Assembly: GCF_020177575.1 (NCBI RefSeq)
Contig: NZ_JAHTBK010000001.1
Location: forward strand, 2,930,001-2,994,000
Length of the DNA: 64,000 nt
Direction: 5' to 3'
Source: Hasllibacter sp. MH4015
GTDB lineage: Bacteria; Pseudomonadota; Alphaproteobacteria; Rhodobacterales; Rhodobacteraceae
Shown: piece after piece, positions 51,470 to 61,480 of the stretch
How the letters are laid out: the number at the start of each line of letters is the position of its first letter
How positions within the stretch are numbered: position 1 is the first letter of the stretch
Notes under the pieces: model-generated
What the model saw: only the letters and a program-made list of their open reading frames with translations
Told to the model about the DNA's origin: nothing
The model's database searches: none
Translations under genes and position numbers: made by a program

Positions 51470-51757
51470 ATCATGCGCGTTTTGAGCAACGAGCAAGCAG
51501 TTGAGAAAGCTGGGCACCGCCTCAAGTAATGCACGGCCCATCTCATTAATGGCGTCTTGCGTTCATCGCAATGGCAGCTACACAGTTTGCGAGCATTTAC
51601 GCTGAAAAACGTCCGATTTGAGCTATTCTAACTGACATCAATGTCAGCTTTTCGCGCCGTGAGTTCGCTTGCGCCCGTTGTGTTCCCCCTCGTCATCGCC
51701 AAACGCAAAAGGCCCCGGCGTTTCCACCGGGGCCTCTCCATTCTCAAAGCAAGCCGC
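51470..51757. other. Non-coding AT-richer gap with pnp terminator
   Basis: 288 bp, no supportable gene. The right part contains the pnp terminator. Composition is lower in GC than flanks, extending the patch that starts near 51050. Confidence 0.5.
51707..51734 (-). terminator. Rho-independent terminator of pnp
   Basis: Minus strand GGCCCCGG (51734-51727), 8-nt loop, CCGGGGCC (51718-51711), then TTTT. Confidence 0.9.
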
Positions 51758-53887
51758 TTATTCCGCGTCTTCCTTCGCCATCTCTTCGCCGGTCTCCTGG
51801 TTGACCATCTTCATGGCCAGCCGGACCTTGCCGCGATCGTCGAAGCCGAGCAGCTTGACCCACACTTCCTGGCCCTCTGTCAGGACGTCGGAAGGGTGGT
51901 TCAGGCGGCGGTTTTCGATCTGGGACACGTGGACCAGGCCGTCGCGTTTGCCGAAGAAGTTCACGAAGGCGCCGAAATCGACGATCTTCACGACTTTGCC
52001 CTTGTAGACCTTGCCTTCCTCCGGCTCCGCCACGATCGAATGGATCATGTCATAGGCCTTCTGGATGCTGTCGCCATTGGGCGAGGCGATCTTGATGATC
52101 CCATCGTCGTTGATGTCGACCTTGGCGCCCGACACTTCCACGATCTCGCGGATCACCTTGCCGCCCGACCCGATCACTTCACGGATCTTGTCGGTGGGTA
52201 CCTGCATCGTCTCGATGCGCGGCGCGTGTTCGGAGAATTCACCGGCTTCGGTCACGGCCTTCGACATCTCACCCAGGATATGGAGACGCCCGGCTTTCGC
52301 CTGCTCCAGGGCCTTTTCCATGATCTCCTGCGTGATGCCGGCGACCTTGATGTCCATCTGCAGCGACGTGATACCGGCTTCGGTCCCCGCCACTTTGAAG
52401 TCCATGTCGCCCAGGTGGTCTTCGTCCCCCAGGATGTCGGTCAGGATGCCGTAGGAGCCGTCCTCTTCCAGCACGAGGCCCATGGCCACACCGGCAACCG
52501 GCGCCTTCAGCGGCACACCCGCGTCCATCATCGACAGCGAGCCGCCACAGACCGACGCCATCGACGACGAGCCGTTGGATTCGGTGATCTCCGACACGAC
52601 CCGCACGGTGTAGGGGAAGTCCGTCGCCGCCGGCAGAACCGCCTGAAGGGCCCGCCATGCCAGCTTACCATGCCCAATCTCACGACGCCCCGGAGGGCCC
52701 ACGCGACCGGCTTCACCCACCGAATAGGGGGGGAAGTTGTAGTGCAGCAGGAAGTTGGATTTGAAGTTGCCATGCAGCGCGTCGATGAACTGCTCATCGT
52801 CGCCCGTGCCGAGCGTCGTCACAACCAGACCTTGCGTCTCACCCCGGGTAAACAGCGCCGAGCCGTGGGTCCGCGGCAGAACCTTGGTCTCGCACACGAT
52901 GTCCCGCACTTCGTCGAGCGCACGGCCGTCGATCCGGCGACCGTTCTTCACCACGTCCGAGCGCAGAACCGTCGATTCCAGCTTCTTCAGGGCTGCCGAA
53001 AGGTTCGGATCTTCCAACTGCTCCTCGGACAGGCCTTCCTTCACGCCCTCTTTCACCGCGGCCACAGCGTTCTGACGCTCCAGCTTGTCGGTGATCGCAT
53101 AGGCTTCGCGCATCTTGTCTTCGCCCGCCGCGCGGATCGTCTCGTAGAGCTCCGAATAATCCGGCGCCTGGAAGTCGAACGGCTCTTTCGCGGCGTCTTC
53201 GGCCAAGTCGATGATCAGGTCGATGACCGGCTGGATGCTCTCATGGGCGAATTTCACCGCCCCCAGCATTTCGGCCTCGGACAGCTCATAGGCTTCCGAT
53301 TCCACCATCATCACGGCGTCTTTCGTGCCCGCCACAACCAGGTCGAGCCGCTGCTCGGGGTTGTTGCGCAGGTCGTGCATGTCGTCGACCGTCGGGTTCA
53401 GGATATACTCGCCATCCTCGAAGCCCACTCGGCAGCCCGCGATCGGCCCACGGAACGGCGCGCCCGAAATCGTCAGCGCAGCCGAGGCCGCGATCATCGC
53501 CACCATGTCCGGGTCGTTCACGAGGTCATGGGACAGCACCGTGCACATCACCAGCGTCTCGTTCTTGAAGCCGGGGACGAACAGCGGGCGGATCGGACGG
53601 TCGATCAGACGCGCGGTCAGGGTTTCCTTCTCGGTCGGCCGGGCCTCCCGCTTGAAGAAGCCGCCGGGGACCTTGCCCGCAGCGTAGTATTTTTCCTGGT
53701 AGTGAACCGTCAGCGGGAAGAAATCCATTCCCGGCTTCGGTTGCTTCGCGAACGTCACGTTCGCCATGACGGAGGTCTCCCCCAGCGTCGCAATCACAGA
53801 CCCATCGGCCTGACGGGCCACACGGCCCGTTTCCAGTGTCAGCGTCTCTTCGCCCCACTGGATCTCTTTCTTCACAATGTTGAACAT
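51758..53887 (-). CDS. pnp: Polyribonucleotide nucleotidyltransferase (PNPase)
   Basis: 709 residues. Two RNase PH domains (about 1-225 and 320-545), KH ([11 protein letters not shown], near 555-565) and S1 ([28 protein letters not shown], about 620-690). Phosphorolytic 3'-5' RNA decay and degradosome-linked RNA turnover. Usually right after rpsO; here 2.7 kb of other genes lie between them. Confidence 0.98.
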   Translation of the reverse strand: MFNIVKKEIQWGEETLTLETGRVARQADGSVIATLGETSVMANVTFAKQPKPGMDFFPLTVHYQEKYYAAGKVPGGFFKREARPTEKETLTARLIDRPIRPLFVPGFKNETLVMCTVLSHDLVNDPDMVAMIAASAALTISGAPFRGPIAGCRVGFEDGEYILNPTVDDMHDLRNNPEQRLDLVVAGTKDAVMMVESEAYELSEAEMLGAVKFAHESIQPVIDLIIDLAEDAAKEPFDFQAPDYSELYETIRAAGEDKMREAYAITDKLERQNAVAAVKEGVKEGLSEEQLEDPNLSAALKKLESTVLRSDVVKNGRRIDGRALDEVRDIVCETKVLPRTHGSALFTRGETQGLVVTTLGTGDDEQFIDALHGNFKSNFLLHYNFPPYSVGEAGRVGPPGRREIGHGKLAWRALQAVLPAATDFPYTVRVVSEITESNGSSSMASVCGGSLSMMDAGVPLKAPVAGVAMGLVLEEDGSYGILTDILGDEDHLGDMDFKVAGTEAGITSLQMDIKVAGITQEIMEKALEQAKAGRLHILGEMSKAVTEAGEFSEHAPRIETMQVPTDKIREVIGSGGKVIREIVEVSGAKVDINDDGIIKIASPNGDSIQKAYDMIHSIVAEPEEGKVYKGKVVKIVDFGAFVNFFGKRDGLVHVSQIENRRLNHPSDVLTEGQEVWVKLLGFDDRGKVRLAMKMVNQETGEEMAKEDAE

Positions 53888-54121
53888 CTGCGTTTCCTAT
53901 TCGAGGGCCCTCGCGGCCCCTGCCGCGTCCCTCATCCATATGGCGGCCCCATTGCCGCCGACCCCTGTCCTTTGCGGGTGCCGGGGTCAGGGCACCGCGT
54001 CTCAGATGCGCGGGGCATACACGGGTTGAGGGGGATTGGGAAGGGGAGGGGTGGTTGGGAAGGAGTTCTGGCCAAACAATTACTTGGTAGCATGACCTAG
54101 GAGTGGTCCACAACGCCTTAG

Positions 54122-54640
54122 CTACTTACCCACTGCATTCAAACTCGCCAGTGCTTCCAAGGCCTTCTTGATAGCGTCTGCGTGTCCATCGTAGATCTTC
54201 GAGACGACGTCGAAGTGTTGCGATGACACTGTCAGATACCCATCTTCAAAGTTATCAGCGAGAAGCGATACCTTCGCCATAGTGTTTTCCGCAGCGAAAA
54301 ATGCGAGCATTACTTTTTGTGACAGCTCAGGCCCGAGTAGTCCCAGTTCCTGGACCACGTTTGGGAGAAATCTGATCTTCAATTCGGGAAATTTGACGAA
54401 TTCACCATCCTCCGGTTTTGGAAAATCAGAAGCTAACAACATGGCGCCGGACAGAATCTCCAACTCGCTTCGAACTAATGCGGCGACTGCACAAGCCCTC
54501 GCGTCTCTCTCACGCTCCTGAAGACGCCTGGCGTTCTTTGCGTTGAACCATAAAGTGAAAATTACCCCGCCGAACCCAACAATACCCACTGCGAGCGACT
54601 GAAATCGCTCAAGCGCGTCAATTCCTTCTGCCCAGTCCAC
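54122..54640 (-). CDS. Hypothetical membrane-anchored protein
   Basis: 172 residues: one N-terminal helix (about 14-34), a basic coiled coil (KNARRLQERERDARA), then a soluble helical domain. Markedly AT-richer codon use than neighbours, and located in an otherwise syntenic rpsO-pnp gap, so probably acquired. The general build resembles small membrane proteins of accessory islands, but no function is recognised. Confidence 0.65.
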   Translation of the reverse strand: MDWAEGIDALERFQSLAVGIVGFGGVIFTLWFNAKNARRLQERERDARACAVAALVRSELEILSGAMLLASDFPKPEDGEFVKFPELKIRFLPNVVQELGLLGPELSQKVMLAFFAAENTMAKVSLLADNFEDGYLTVSSQHFDVVSKIYDGHADAIKKALEALASLNAVGK

Positions 54641-54901
54641 TGGATACTCCCCTTACCTGCCTCTAATTGAGCAAAACGCTTCAGCGCCCTTGTGTCTGTT
54701 CATATTCAAATAGCATTTGGTTTTGTCCGATGCCCAGCGGGTTAACAGCGGCGAAGCCGCCCCGCCATCGACGGGCCTGCCCCGGGCCCGGCGATTTGGC
54801 CACCCCACGCGCTCCGTTCAATCGTCACGATGACCTGGCCACCATAAACTGCCACCCGCACCCGTCAGGATCGCCGCACCCAGGCCCGTCAATGTCGGTG
54901 C

Positions 54902-55612
54902 TCAGCGCCCGGAACCCCGCTCCGGCAACCCATAGGCCTTCCGAGCCGTCACCAGCCGCAGATCCTCCGGGTCCATCCCCAGGCTCATCACCGTCCCCCG
55001 ATCGAACCGCCCCTTCGCGACGTCCCGGTCATAAACCGTCCCGAACAGCGCATCGATCCAGCCCATCCCGAAACTCACATGGTAATTGCTGTCATGGTCG
55101 TTGAAGTGATGCCGCAGATGCTCATGCGTCACCCTCCGCCCGAACCACCCCTTCGGCACGTTCAGATGCGCCAGCGTGTGGCAATATTCATAGAATGTGA
55201 ACGCAGAAACCGAGCCCAGGAACAGTGCCACCGCCCCGAACACAGCCGCATCGGCCAGCCCAAGCACCGGCCACAACACCAACGTGTGCAGCACCACAGC
55301 CCCCACCCCGAATTTTACCGCGAACCAGTCGTCCCCGCCGGTGAAAAACTCCGGGTTGTTCGGAAACTCATGGTGCCCGATATGCGCCCGGTAGAGCGCA
55401 TTGAACGGCGACTGCTCCGCCGGCGGGTCGCGATGATAGACGAAGCGGTGCAGGACGTATTCAACGAAGAATTGCAGCACGATCCCATAGGCCAAGGCCA
55501 CGCAAACGAGCCACCCGAAATTCACCGCAAACAGCACAACGCCCGCCACCCAAAACGGCGCCAACCGCTGCAATCCGCCCATATGGATCAACACCCGCAC
55601 CGTCGCGATCAT
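54902..55612 (-). CDS. Fatty-acid hydroxylase/sterol-desaturase-superfamily membrane protein
   Basis: 236 residues, four to five helices. The diiron histidine clusters are clear: HRFVYH, HIGHH, HTLAH and HEHLRHHFNDHDSNYH. It modifies a lipid substrate (hydroxylation or desaturation); substrate unknown. ATG 55612 follows AGGAGG; the ATG 7 codons earlier has no better site. Confidence 0.88.
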   Translation of the reverse strand: MIATVRVLIHMGGLQRLAPFWVAGVVLFAVNFGWLVCVALAYGIVLQFFVEYVLHRFVYHRDPPAEQSPFNALYRAHIGHHEFPNNPEFFTGGDDWFAVKFGVGAVVLHTLVLWPVLGLADAAVFGAVALFLGSVSAFTFYEYCHTLAHLNVPKGWFGRRVTHEHLRHHFNDHDSNYHVSFGMGWIDALFGTVYDRDVAKGRFDRGTVMSLGMDPEDLRLVTARKAYGLPERGSGR

Positions 55613-55797
55613 GGCCTGGCCCTCCTCGTCCAAACCCTAGCCCGACAGCCCCCGACCCGAGAACCAAAACCCCACGTCACCCGCTCCCGCAGGGTGGGTG
55701 AAACCCACCAATCCATCCCTTAACAAAGGGTAAACAAGATCGCCTTAATATCATGGTTTCAATGTGTTAAGCCCGGGTTGCAACCTTGCAACCTCAC

Positions 55798-56490
55798 TCA
55801 CTCCCCCAAAATCTCGCTCACCGTCACGAACTCGAACCCCCGCGCGGCCAGCCCCTCCACGATCTCCGGCAGGGCGTCCCGCGTGGCCGCGCTTCCGCTG
55901 AACATGCCGTGCAGCAAAACGATGTCCCCCGCCCCAGCGCGGGTGATGACATGGGCCGCGATATCCGCCGCGCTGGCCCCGGGGCCAAGGTCGGTTTCGG
56001 GCTCCAGCGACCACATGATCGTGGGCCGCCCCATCCGCGACAGCACCCAGGGCAGCACGATCAGTTTCTTGCCGAAGGGCGGGCGGAAATGGATTGGGCC
56101 ATCGTATCCCAGGGCCCGGATCGCCGCATCGGTGTCCTCGATCTCGCGGTGTATTTCGGCGGGTGACATCAGGATCATCCGCGGATGGCTCCACGAATGG
56201 TTGCCGACCTCGTGGCCCGCGTCGACGATGGCCTGCGCCGCCTCCGGGTTTGCCACGATGTCCTGCCCGACCAGGAAGAACGTCGCCGGCACATCGCCCA
56301 AGGCATCGAGAAGCGGCTGCGTGAACCGGGCCGAAGGGCCGTCATCGAACGTAAGCGCGATGACCGGACGATCCGTCTCCGCCCGCGTCACGATCTCTCC
56401 GAACAGCTGAACCGACCGCGCCCGGCTCAATTGGTACGCGCCCACCACAAGCAGGGCGAGGCACAGGATCGCGATCAGGAAGGTCCGCAT
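55798..56490 (-). CDS. Polysaccharide deacetylase (NodB-type)
   Basis: 230 residues. N-terminal helix (about 1-20) as signal anchor. NodB motif 1 TFDDGPS (about 47-53) with catalytic Asp and metal-binding Asp, motif 2 HEVGNHSWSHP with the two metal histidines, then FRPPFGKK. Removes acetyl groups from a GlcNAc polymer in the envelope. Start 56490 is chosen because upstream bases lie in the rpsO terminator. Confidence 0.88.
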   Translation of the reverse strand: MRTFLIAILCLALLVVGAYQLSRARSVQLFGEIVTRAETDRPVIALTFDDGPSARFTQPLLDALGDVPATFFLVGQDIVANPEAAQAIVDAGHEVGNHSWSHPRMILMSPAEIHREIEDTDAAIRALGYDGPIHFRPPFGKKLIVLPWVLSRMGRPTIMWSLEPETDLGPGASAADIAAHVITRAGAGDIVLLHGMFSGSAATRDALPEIVEGLAARGFEFVTVSEILGE

Positions 56491-56520
56491 CGGCCAAGCG
56501 TATCTCGGATCGACGCCGCG

Positions 56521-56551
56521 CAAAACAAAAAGGGCCGCGCGATGCGGCCCC
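56521..56551 (-). terminator. Rho-independent terminator of rpsO
   Basis: Minus strand GGGCCGC (56550-56544), loop ATCGC, GCGGCCC (56538-56532), then TTTTTGTTTTG. Confidence 0.88.
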
Positions 56552-56574
56552 TTCCAATCCCGATACGCGCCGGT

Positions 56575-56844
56575 TCAGCGGCGGATGCCGAGGCGCTTGA
56601 TCAGGTCCTGATACCGGGCCTCATCCTTGGCGCGGGTGTAATCGAGAAGCTTCCGGCGCTGCGCGACCATCTTCAGAAGGCCACGGCGGCCGTGGTTGTC
56701 CTTCTTGTGGGTCTTGAAGTGCTCGGTCAGGGTGGTGATGCGGCTTGTCAGGATGGCAACCTGGACTTCGGGCGAACCGGTGTCGCCTTCCTTGGTGCCG
56801 AATTCCTTCATCAGGCGTTGCTTTTCGTCAGCAGTGATCGACAT
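56575..56844 (-). CDS. rpsO: 30S ribosomal protein uS15
   Basis: 89 residues, normal length. [22 protein letters not shown] and [20 protein letters not shown] are the rRNA-binding segments. AAAGGAG before the ATG at 56844. Followed by its own terminator; in most relatives pnp would be next. Confidence 0.98.
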   Translation of the reverse strand: MSITADEKQRLMKEFGTKEGDTGSPEVQVAILTSRITTLTEHFKTHKKDNHGRRGLLKMVAQRRKLLDYTRAKDEARYQDLIKRLGIRR

Positions 56845-57249
56845 CGGGGTCTCCTTTGACATTCAAGGGTTATGGCGCAAGCCGGGATGTCGTCCAGCAG
56901 GGCCCGTGGAGGGTCCGCATCTTTGCGGATGGCGGCACCTACACCGAATCCCCACCCATGGGAACCCCCCGCGTCCGGCCTGCCCTCGGGGCGGTTAACC
57001 AGACCTGGAAAAGTGGGAAGAATTTTCGGGAAGTTGACGGTATAAACCCCTTGGCCTTCAGCATTCGGCAAGACCCATTGCCCAATGTGAACCGGCTGGA
57101 GCTTTGTTCGCGATTCCGCCCCCCGGGCGGCGATCCGGCCGGGCAGTTCCCGCATTCGATTGCCAGAAGGCAAAGGCCAGCCTGTCCCGATTGCGGGTCA
57201 CGGCACCTTCACCACTGCTTTTTGCCACCTGAAACCCGAGGGGTCTGTC
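56845..57249. other. Divergent gap between rpsO and the RTX gene
   Basis: 405 bp. Should hold the rpsO and RTX-gene promoters, but no secure -35/-10 pair or operator was recognised. No gene is supported here. Confidence 0.5.
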
Positions 57250-58977
57250 ATGTTTATCGCCGGAAGTGTCCTTGCCATGCTGCTTGTCGGTCTGGCCGTG
57301 GACGGGCTCGTGTCTGGCCCGGACGAGGAGGGGGAGGAGGTTGATCCCCTCGCCCTTGAGGAGGAGGAGACCGATCAATCCGGCGTGCAGAGCACCGCTT
57401 TGTCCGACCTCCTGTTCTCCGGCGACGACGCGCCCGAGGAGGGGGAGGAGGACAACCAGGCCGGTCCCGACGCGCTCAACTACACACCGCTCGACCAGAT
57501 GCCCGAGGAGGAGGCCACACCGGAAGGGCTCGTCCAGTTCGAGGCGGAGCTTGACGAGAATTGGATCGCCGCATCCGAGGATGGCGTCGCGCCCGCTGAC
57601 CTGCTGGACGTGGAACGCGTGACAACGCTCCAAGATGGCTCCGACGTGCCGCTGGTCGATAGTTTCGAGCCGGGCACGGACCATATCGTGCTGGATTTCG
57701 ACGGGGCGGAGGATGACGCCCCGACCATCGAAATCGAGGTCAATGAAGCGGATGGCTCCGCCACGATCCTGGCCAATGGCGTCCCGGTCTCCGTCGTGGC
57801 CGATGGCGAAGGTTTGACCCCCGAACACATCCGCGTCGTGATGTCCGAGATGGGCGACGGCGATCCGGCCGTTCTTCCCGATGAGGCGGACACGACAAGC
57901 GATGCCGAATCGCGCGGCGATGCGGTGGGCGGGCCTGCAACCCTGCCCGGTGTCGGCGACCTTGACCTCCCGGAGATCGGGCCGGATGCACCCCTACCGG
58001 GCGATACCACGGATGCCCTGCTTCCTAACGTCATCGAGGAGGCCGACACGATCGTGGGCGACGTGATCGACACCGTTGAGACCGTCTTGCCGCCCATCAT
58101 TGACCCGATCGTGGACGTGGTGGAGACGATCGGCGATGGCATCCCCGCTGCGGAGGACGTGAACGCGATCCTTGATGGTGTCACGGGGGACCTTTCCGAT
58201 CTGGGCGGCGCCTCTGACGTTCTGGATGCGCGCGCCGACATGGATGATGCCTTCGGCACCGGCGGGACCGACGCCCTGACCGGCACGTTCAACGATGATG
58301 AGATCACCGGCACCGACGGACAGGATGCCTTGTTCGGTGACGAAGGGGACGACACCCTGTCGGGCGGGGCCGGCAACGACGAATTGCACGGCGATTTCGG
58401 AGATGACGTCCTCGAAGGGGGTGCCGGCGTCGATTTCCTGTCGGGCGGGGAGGGTAACGACGCGCTCGATGGCGGCGGGGACCGTGACCTTCTGTTCGGG
58501 GAAGACGGCGATGACCTGCTTTACGGCGGTGCCGCCGATGACTTCCTGCAAGGCGGCAGCGGCGCGGACACATTGAACGGCGGCTCGGGCAATGACGTGC
58601 TCGATGGCACCTTCTCCCACAACGGTCACGATCAGGATGCCGGGGATGCGCTTTGGGGCGGTGATGGCGATGACACGATCATCGTGGGCCAGGACGATAC
58701 CGCCATCGGCGGCGCGGGCGCGGATGTCTTCACGAGCGGGGATTACATCGACGCCGCCAACGGCGCCATTGCAGGCCACGTGGCCGACTTCGACCCGTCA
58801 CAGGATCGGATCGAGGTGATCTTCGACCCCGGGATCAACCCCGACCCGGTGGTGGAAGTGCAGGATTTCGATGACGGCTCCGGCGCGGATATCCTGCTGA
58901 ACGGGGAAGTGATCCTGAGCGTGTCGGGGGCGCAGGGCCTCGATCCCGGCCTGATCGACCTGCGGTCCGTCGCCTGA
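57250..58977 (+). CDS. Membrane-anchored RTX-type calcium-binding protein
   Basis: 575 residues. An N-terminal hydrophobic helix (about 1-18) is followed by a very acidic, low-complexity linker (about 20-330), then about nine RTX-like nonapeptides GGxGxDxLxG (about 338-500), e.g. GGAGNDELHGDFGDD. The C-terminus ends with a beta domain (RIEVIFDPGINPDPV). RTX repeats bind calcium. An N-terminal anchor instead of only a C-terminal secretion signal is unusual. GAGGGG precedes ATG 57250. Confidence 0.85.
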   Translation: MFIAGSVLAMLLVGLAVDGLVSGPDEEGEEVDPLALEEEETDQSGVQSTALSDLLFSGDDAPEEGEEDNQAGPDALNYTPLDQMPEEEATPEGLVQFEAELDENWIAASEDGVAPADLLDVERVTTLQDGSDVPLVDSFEPGTDHIVLDFDGAEDDAPTIEIEVNEADGSATILANGVPVSVVADGEGLTPEHIRVVMSEMGDGDPAVLPDEADTTSDAESRGDAVGGPATLPGVGDLDLPEIGPDAPLPGDTTDALLPNVIEEADTIVGDVIDTVETVLPPIIDPIVDVVETIGDGIPAAEDVNAILDGVTGDLSDLGGASDVLDARADMDDAFGTGGTDALTGTFNDDEITGTDGQDALFGDEGDDTLSGGAGNDELHGDFGDDVLEGGAGVDFLSGGEGNDALDGGGDRDLLFGEDGDDLLYGGAADDFLQGGSGADTLNGGSGNDVLDGTFSHNGHDQDAGDALWGGDGDDTIIVGQDDTAIGGAGADVFTSGDYIDAANGAIAGHVADFDPSQDRIEVIFDPGINPDPVVEVQDFDDGSGADILLNGEVILSVSGAQGLDPGLIDLRSVA

Positions 58978-59019
58978 ACCGGGCCTCGCACCGCGCGGAC
59001 GCCGGTGGGGCAGCCCGTC

Positions 59020-59904
59020 CTACGCCTCCCGGAAATGGGGAAGAACCGCGTCCAGCACGGCCTGCGGCACTTCCTCCATCGCGAAGTGGCCCGAATTGGC
59101 CAGGGCGCAGCCCCGGACATCCGCGGCCCAGTCGCGCCACACGCCCAAGGGGTCACCCGTGCGTGCCGGAAAGCCGCCCTCGGCCCAGACAAACAGCAAC
59201 GGGGCCGCGATCCTGTCGCCCGACGCGCGGCTTTCCGCGTCGATCCGGCGGTCCAGCGTCGCCCCCGCCCGGTAATCGTTGCACATCGCCGCCACCCGCG
59301 CCGGGTCCGCCCCTTGCGCGCGGTAGCTTTCCAAGGCCGCGTCGGAGAAGACGGAAAGGTCCTTGCCATGGGTCCAGCTTGCCAGCGTGAAGTCGATATA
59401 TCCCGGCCCGTCGGCCAGGATCATCCGCTCCGGCATGGGTGCGGCTTGCGCAAGGAAGGTCCAATGGTAGGCTGCAAGGGCCAGGTCCGCATCCCACGCC
59501 GCCCAGAAATCACCGGTCGGCACGATCTCTATGATGCCGAGGCGGTCCACGCGCGCAGGATGATCCAGCGCCAGCCGATAGCTGACCCGCGCGCCCCGGT
59601 CGTGGCCAAGGATATGGGCACGGTCCAGCCCCAGCGCATCCATCAGCCCGACAATATCCTTTGCCATTTCCCGCTTGGCATAGACGGCCGCCCCTTCAGG
59701 CGCATCGCTGTCGCCATAGCCGCGCAGGTCCGGGACGATCACATCGAACTCTTCAGCCAGGCGCGGGGCGACCTTCTCCCAGCAGCGGTGGTTCTGCGGA
59801 AAACCGTGCAGCAGGATCAGCGGCTTGCCCTGCCCGGCCCGGTGGACGCTCAATTCGATGCCATTCGTCGAAACCCGTGACGCCGCTAAGCCCTCGATTG
59901 CCAT
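59020..59904 (-). CDS. Alpha/beta hydrolase, fluoroacetate-dehalogenase-like
   Basis: 294 residues. Nucleophile elbow GHDRGARV with Asp102, Arg103 and Arg106; halide-site residues His147-Trp148 and Tyr211; catalytic His273. These align, with a constant 7-8 residue offset, to Asp110, Arg111, Arg114, His155, Trp156, Tyr219 and His280 of the Rhodopseudomonas palustris fluoroacetate dehalogenase. The acid-position residue is Glu126 rather than Asp. Likely a haloacetate dehalogenase or close relative; true substrate to be tested. Confidence 0.85.
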   Translation of the reverse strand: MAIEGLAASRVSTNGIELSVHRAGQGKPLILLHGFPQNHRCWEKVAPRLAEEFDVIVPDLRGYGDSDAPEGAAVYAKREMAKDIVGLMDALGLDRAHILGHDRGARVSYRLALDHPARVDRLGIIEIVPTGDFWAAWDADLALAAYHWTFLAQAAPMPERMILADGPGYIDFTLASWTHGKDLSVFSDAALESYRAQGADPARVAAMCNDYRAGATLDRRIDAESRASGDRIAAPLLFVWAEGGFPARTGDPLGVWRDWAADVRGCALANSGHFAMEEVPQAVLDAVLPHFREA

Positions 59905-59907
59905 CCC

Positions 59908-60426
59908 TTATCCCTCCCACAGAACCGGTTGCACGGCATAGCCGATATAGAGCGGATGCTTCGGATGCCCCGCCTTCGACAGACCAAGATGGTAGAGCGG
60001 GCGCCCCGACGCACGCAACAGAGCCTCGACCGCCGGACCACGGCCCAGATGTTCGCCATGGGTGCCCCAGGCGCAGATGATCCGGTCCGCCCAGTCCAGA
60101 CTGTCAAGGATCGCGGCATCGTTGCCGGGCCCCACCGGATCGTCGGCCCGGCGCATATCCCGCGGATCGGTCGCGCGCCACGCGAAGATATTGAGCACCC
60201 GGAACGCACCGAACCCAAGCGCGCGGGCGCGGCGCTCGCACCGTTCCACTGTCGGGTCATTCTGGATCTCGGTGGCGGTGGAGGGGTTGAGCATGATGAA
60301 CAGCGCCCTCTCGCCCGCCGGGTCCCAGACCCGGGTAAGGGAATAGCGATAGTTTTCGCAATCGGAATAGATCGCGATCGATGCCGCATCGTCCTTCTGA
60401 AACGTCCGTTCGATCATGCCGTCCAT
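59908..60426 (-). CDS. DUF1643-family protein
   Basis: 172 residues. FIMLNPSTATE (about 43-53), RVLNIFAWRATDP and ICAWGTHG are DUF1643 hallmarks. Function unknown; family members occur in accessory regions. The start is uncertain: ATG 60426 or 60417. It ends 3 nt from the hydrolase start, suggesting co-transcription. Confidence 0.82.
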   Translation of the reverse strand: MDGMIERTFQKDDAASIAIYSDCENYRYSLTRVWDPAGERALFIMLNPSTATEIQNDPTVERCERRARALGFGAFRVLNIFAWRATDPRDMRRADDPVGPGNDAAILDSLDWADRIICAWGTHGEHLGRGPAVEALLRASGRPLYHLGLSKAGHPKHPLYIGYAVQPVLWEG

Positions 60427-60541
60427 CGCCACCCATCCGCCCGGTGAACAGAACAATGCCGGGCCGTGTAAAGGCAAGTGGCGCATCCGGCGTCGCACGG
60501 ATTACACGCGCCGCGCCGGCAATCCCGTTCCGGCACGAAGC

Positions 60542-61447
60542 TCAAAGGTTGAAGACCCGTTCGGGATGAAGCTCCCCCGACCGGAACCGGCCAATCGCGA
60601 CCGGCTGCCCGTCGAAAGAGGCCCAGGCCAGATCGCCGTATTCCGCGTCTCCGGGCAGGACCTGCCCCGGATTGCCGTTCTTCAGCCGCGTCACTCCGGC
60701 TTCGGTCGCACGCAATTTCGGTATGTCGCCAAGGGCAAGTGCCACGGGCTGCAACAGGGCGTCGATCTCCTCGCTCCGCGCCAAGGCCTCGACCCGGTCC
60801 AGCGTCACTGCATCCTCGATGTCGAACGGGCCAACCCATGTCCGGCGCAGCCATAGCACGTGGCCAAGGCATCCCAGCGCCGCGCCGAGATCGCGCGCGA
60901 TGGACCGGACATATCCGCCGGAGCCGCATACAAACAGCAGATCGACATGATCCGCGTCGGGCCGGGCCACGAAGCTCAACTCATCGACATAGAGGTCCCG
61001 TGCGGCCAGTTCCATCGTGTCACCCGCGCGCGCAATGTCATAGGCGCGTTCGCCGTCTACCTTCACCGCGGAGAATTGCGGCGGCACCTGGCGGATATCG
61101 CCCACGAAGGCGGTCAGGGCGGCCTTGATCTCATCGTCCGAGGGGCGCGCCGCGCGCGTCTCCAACACCGCGCCCTCGGCATCATCCGTTCGCGTGGAGA
61201 TGCCAAGGCGGACCCGGAATTCGTAGGCTTTCAGCGCGTCACCGAGATATGCGATGGTCTTCGTCGCCTCGCCCAAAGCGACCGGCAACATGCCCGTGGC
61301 GTCCGGGTCGAGCGTACCGGCATGGCCCGCCTTCTTGGCATCGAAGGCCCACCGCACCTTGTTCACGACGGACGTGGATGTCAGGCCTGCCGGTTTGTCG
61401 ACCAGCAGCCATCCCGAAATGTCCCGGCCCTTTTTCCTGCGCGCCAT
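60542..61447 (-). CDS. truB: tRNA pseudouridine(55) synthase
   Basis: 301 residues. [15 protein letters not shown], then [18 protein letters not shown] with the catalytic Asp. Makes Psi55 in the T-arm of tRNAs. Part of the rbfA-truB-rpsO-pnp group, here separated from rbfA by the glycosidase gene. Confidence 0.96.
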   Translation of the reverse strand: MARRKKGRDISGWLLVDKPAGLTSTSVVNKVRWAFDAKKAGHAGTLDPDATGMLPVALGEATKTIAYLGDALKAYEFRVRLGISTRTDDAEGAVLETRAARPSDDEIKAALTAFVGDIRQVPPQFSAVKVDGERAYDIARAGDTMELAARDLYVDELSFVARPDADHVDLLFVCGSGGYVRSIARDLGAALGCLGHVLWLRRTWVGPFDIEDAVTLDRVEALARSEEIDALLQPVALALGDIPKLRATEAGVTRLKNGNPGQVLPGDAEYGDLAWASFDGQPVAIGRFRSGELHPERVFNL

Positions 61448-61480
61448 GGGGTGCCTCTCCCTGCCCTGAAGGCCGGTCTG

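Noticed and set aside
55613-55633. Longer start for the fatty-acid-hydroxylase-like protein
   Set aside because: AGGAGG is placed correctly for ATG 55612, not for 55633.
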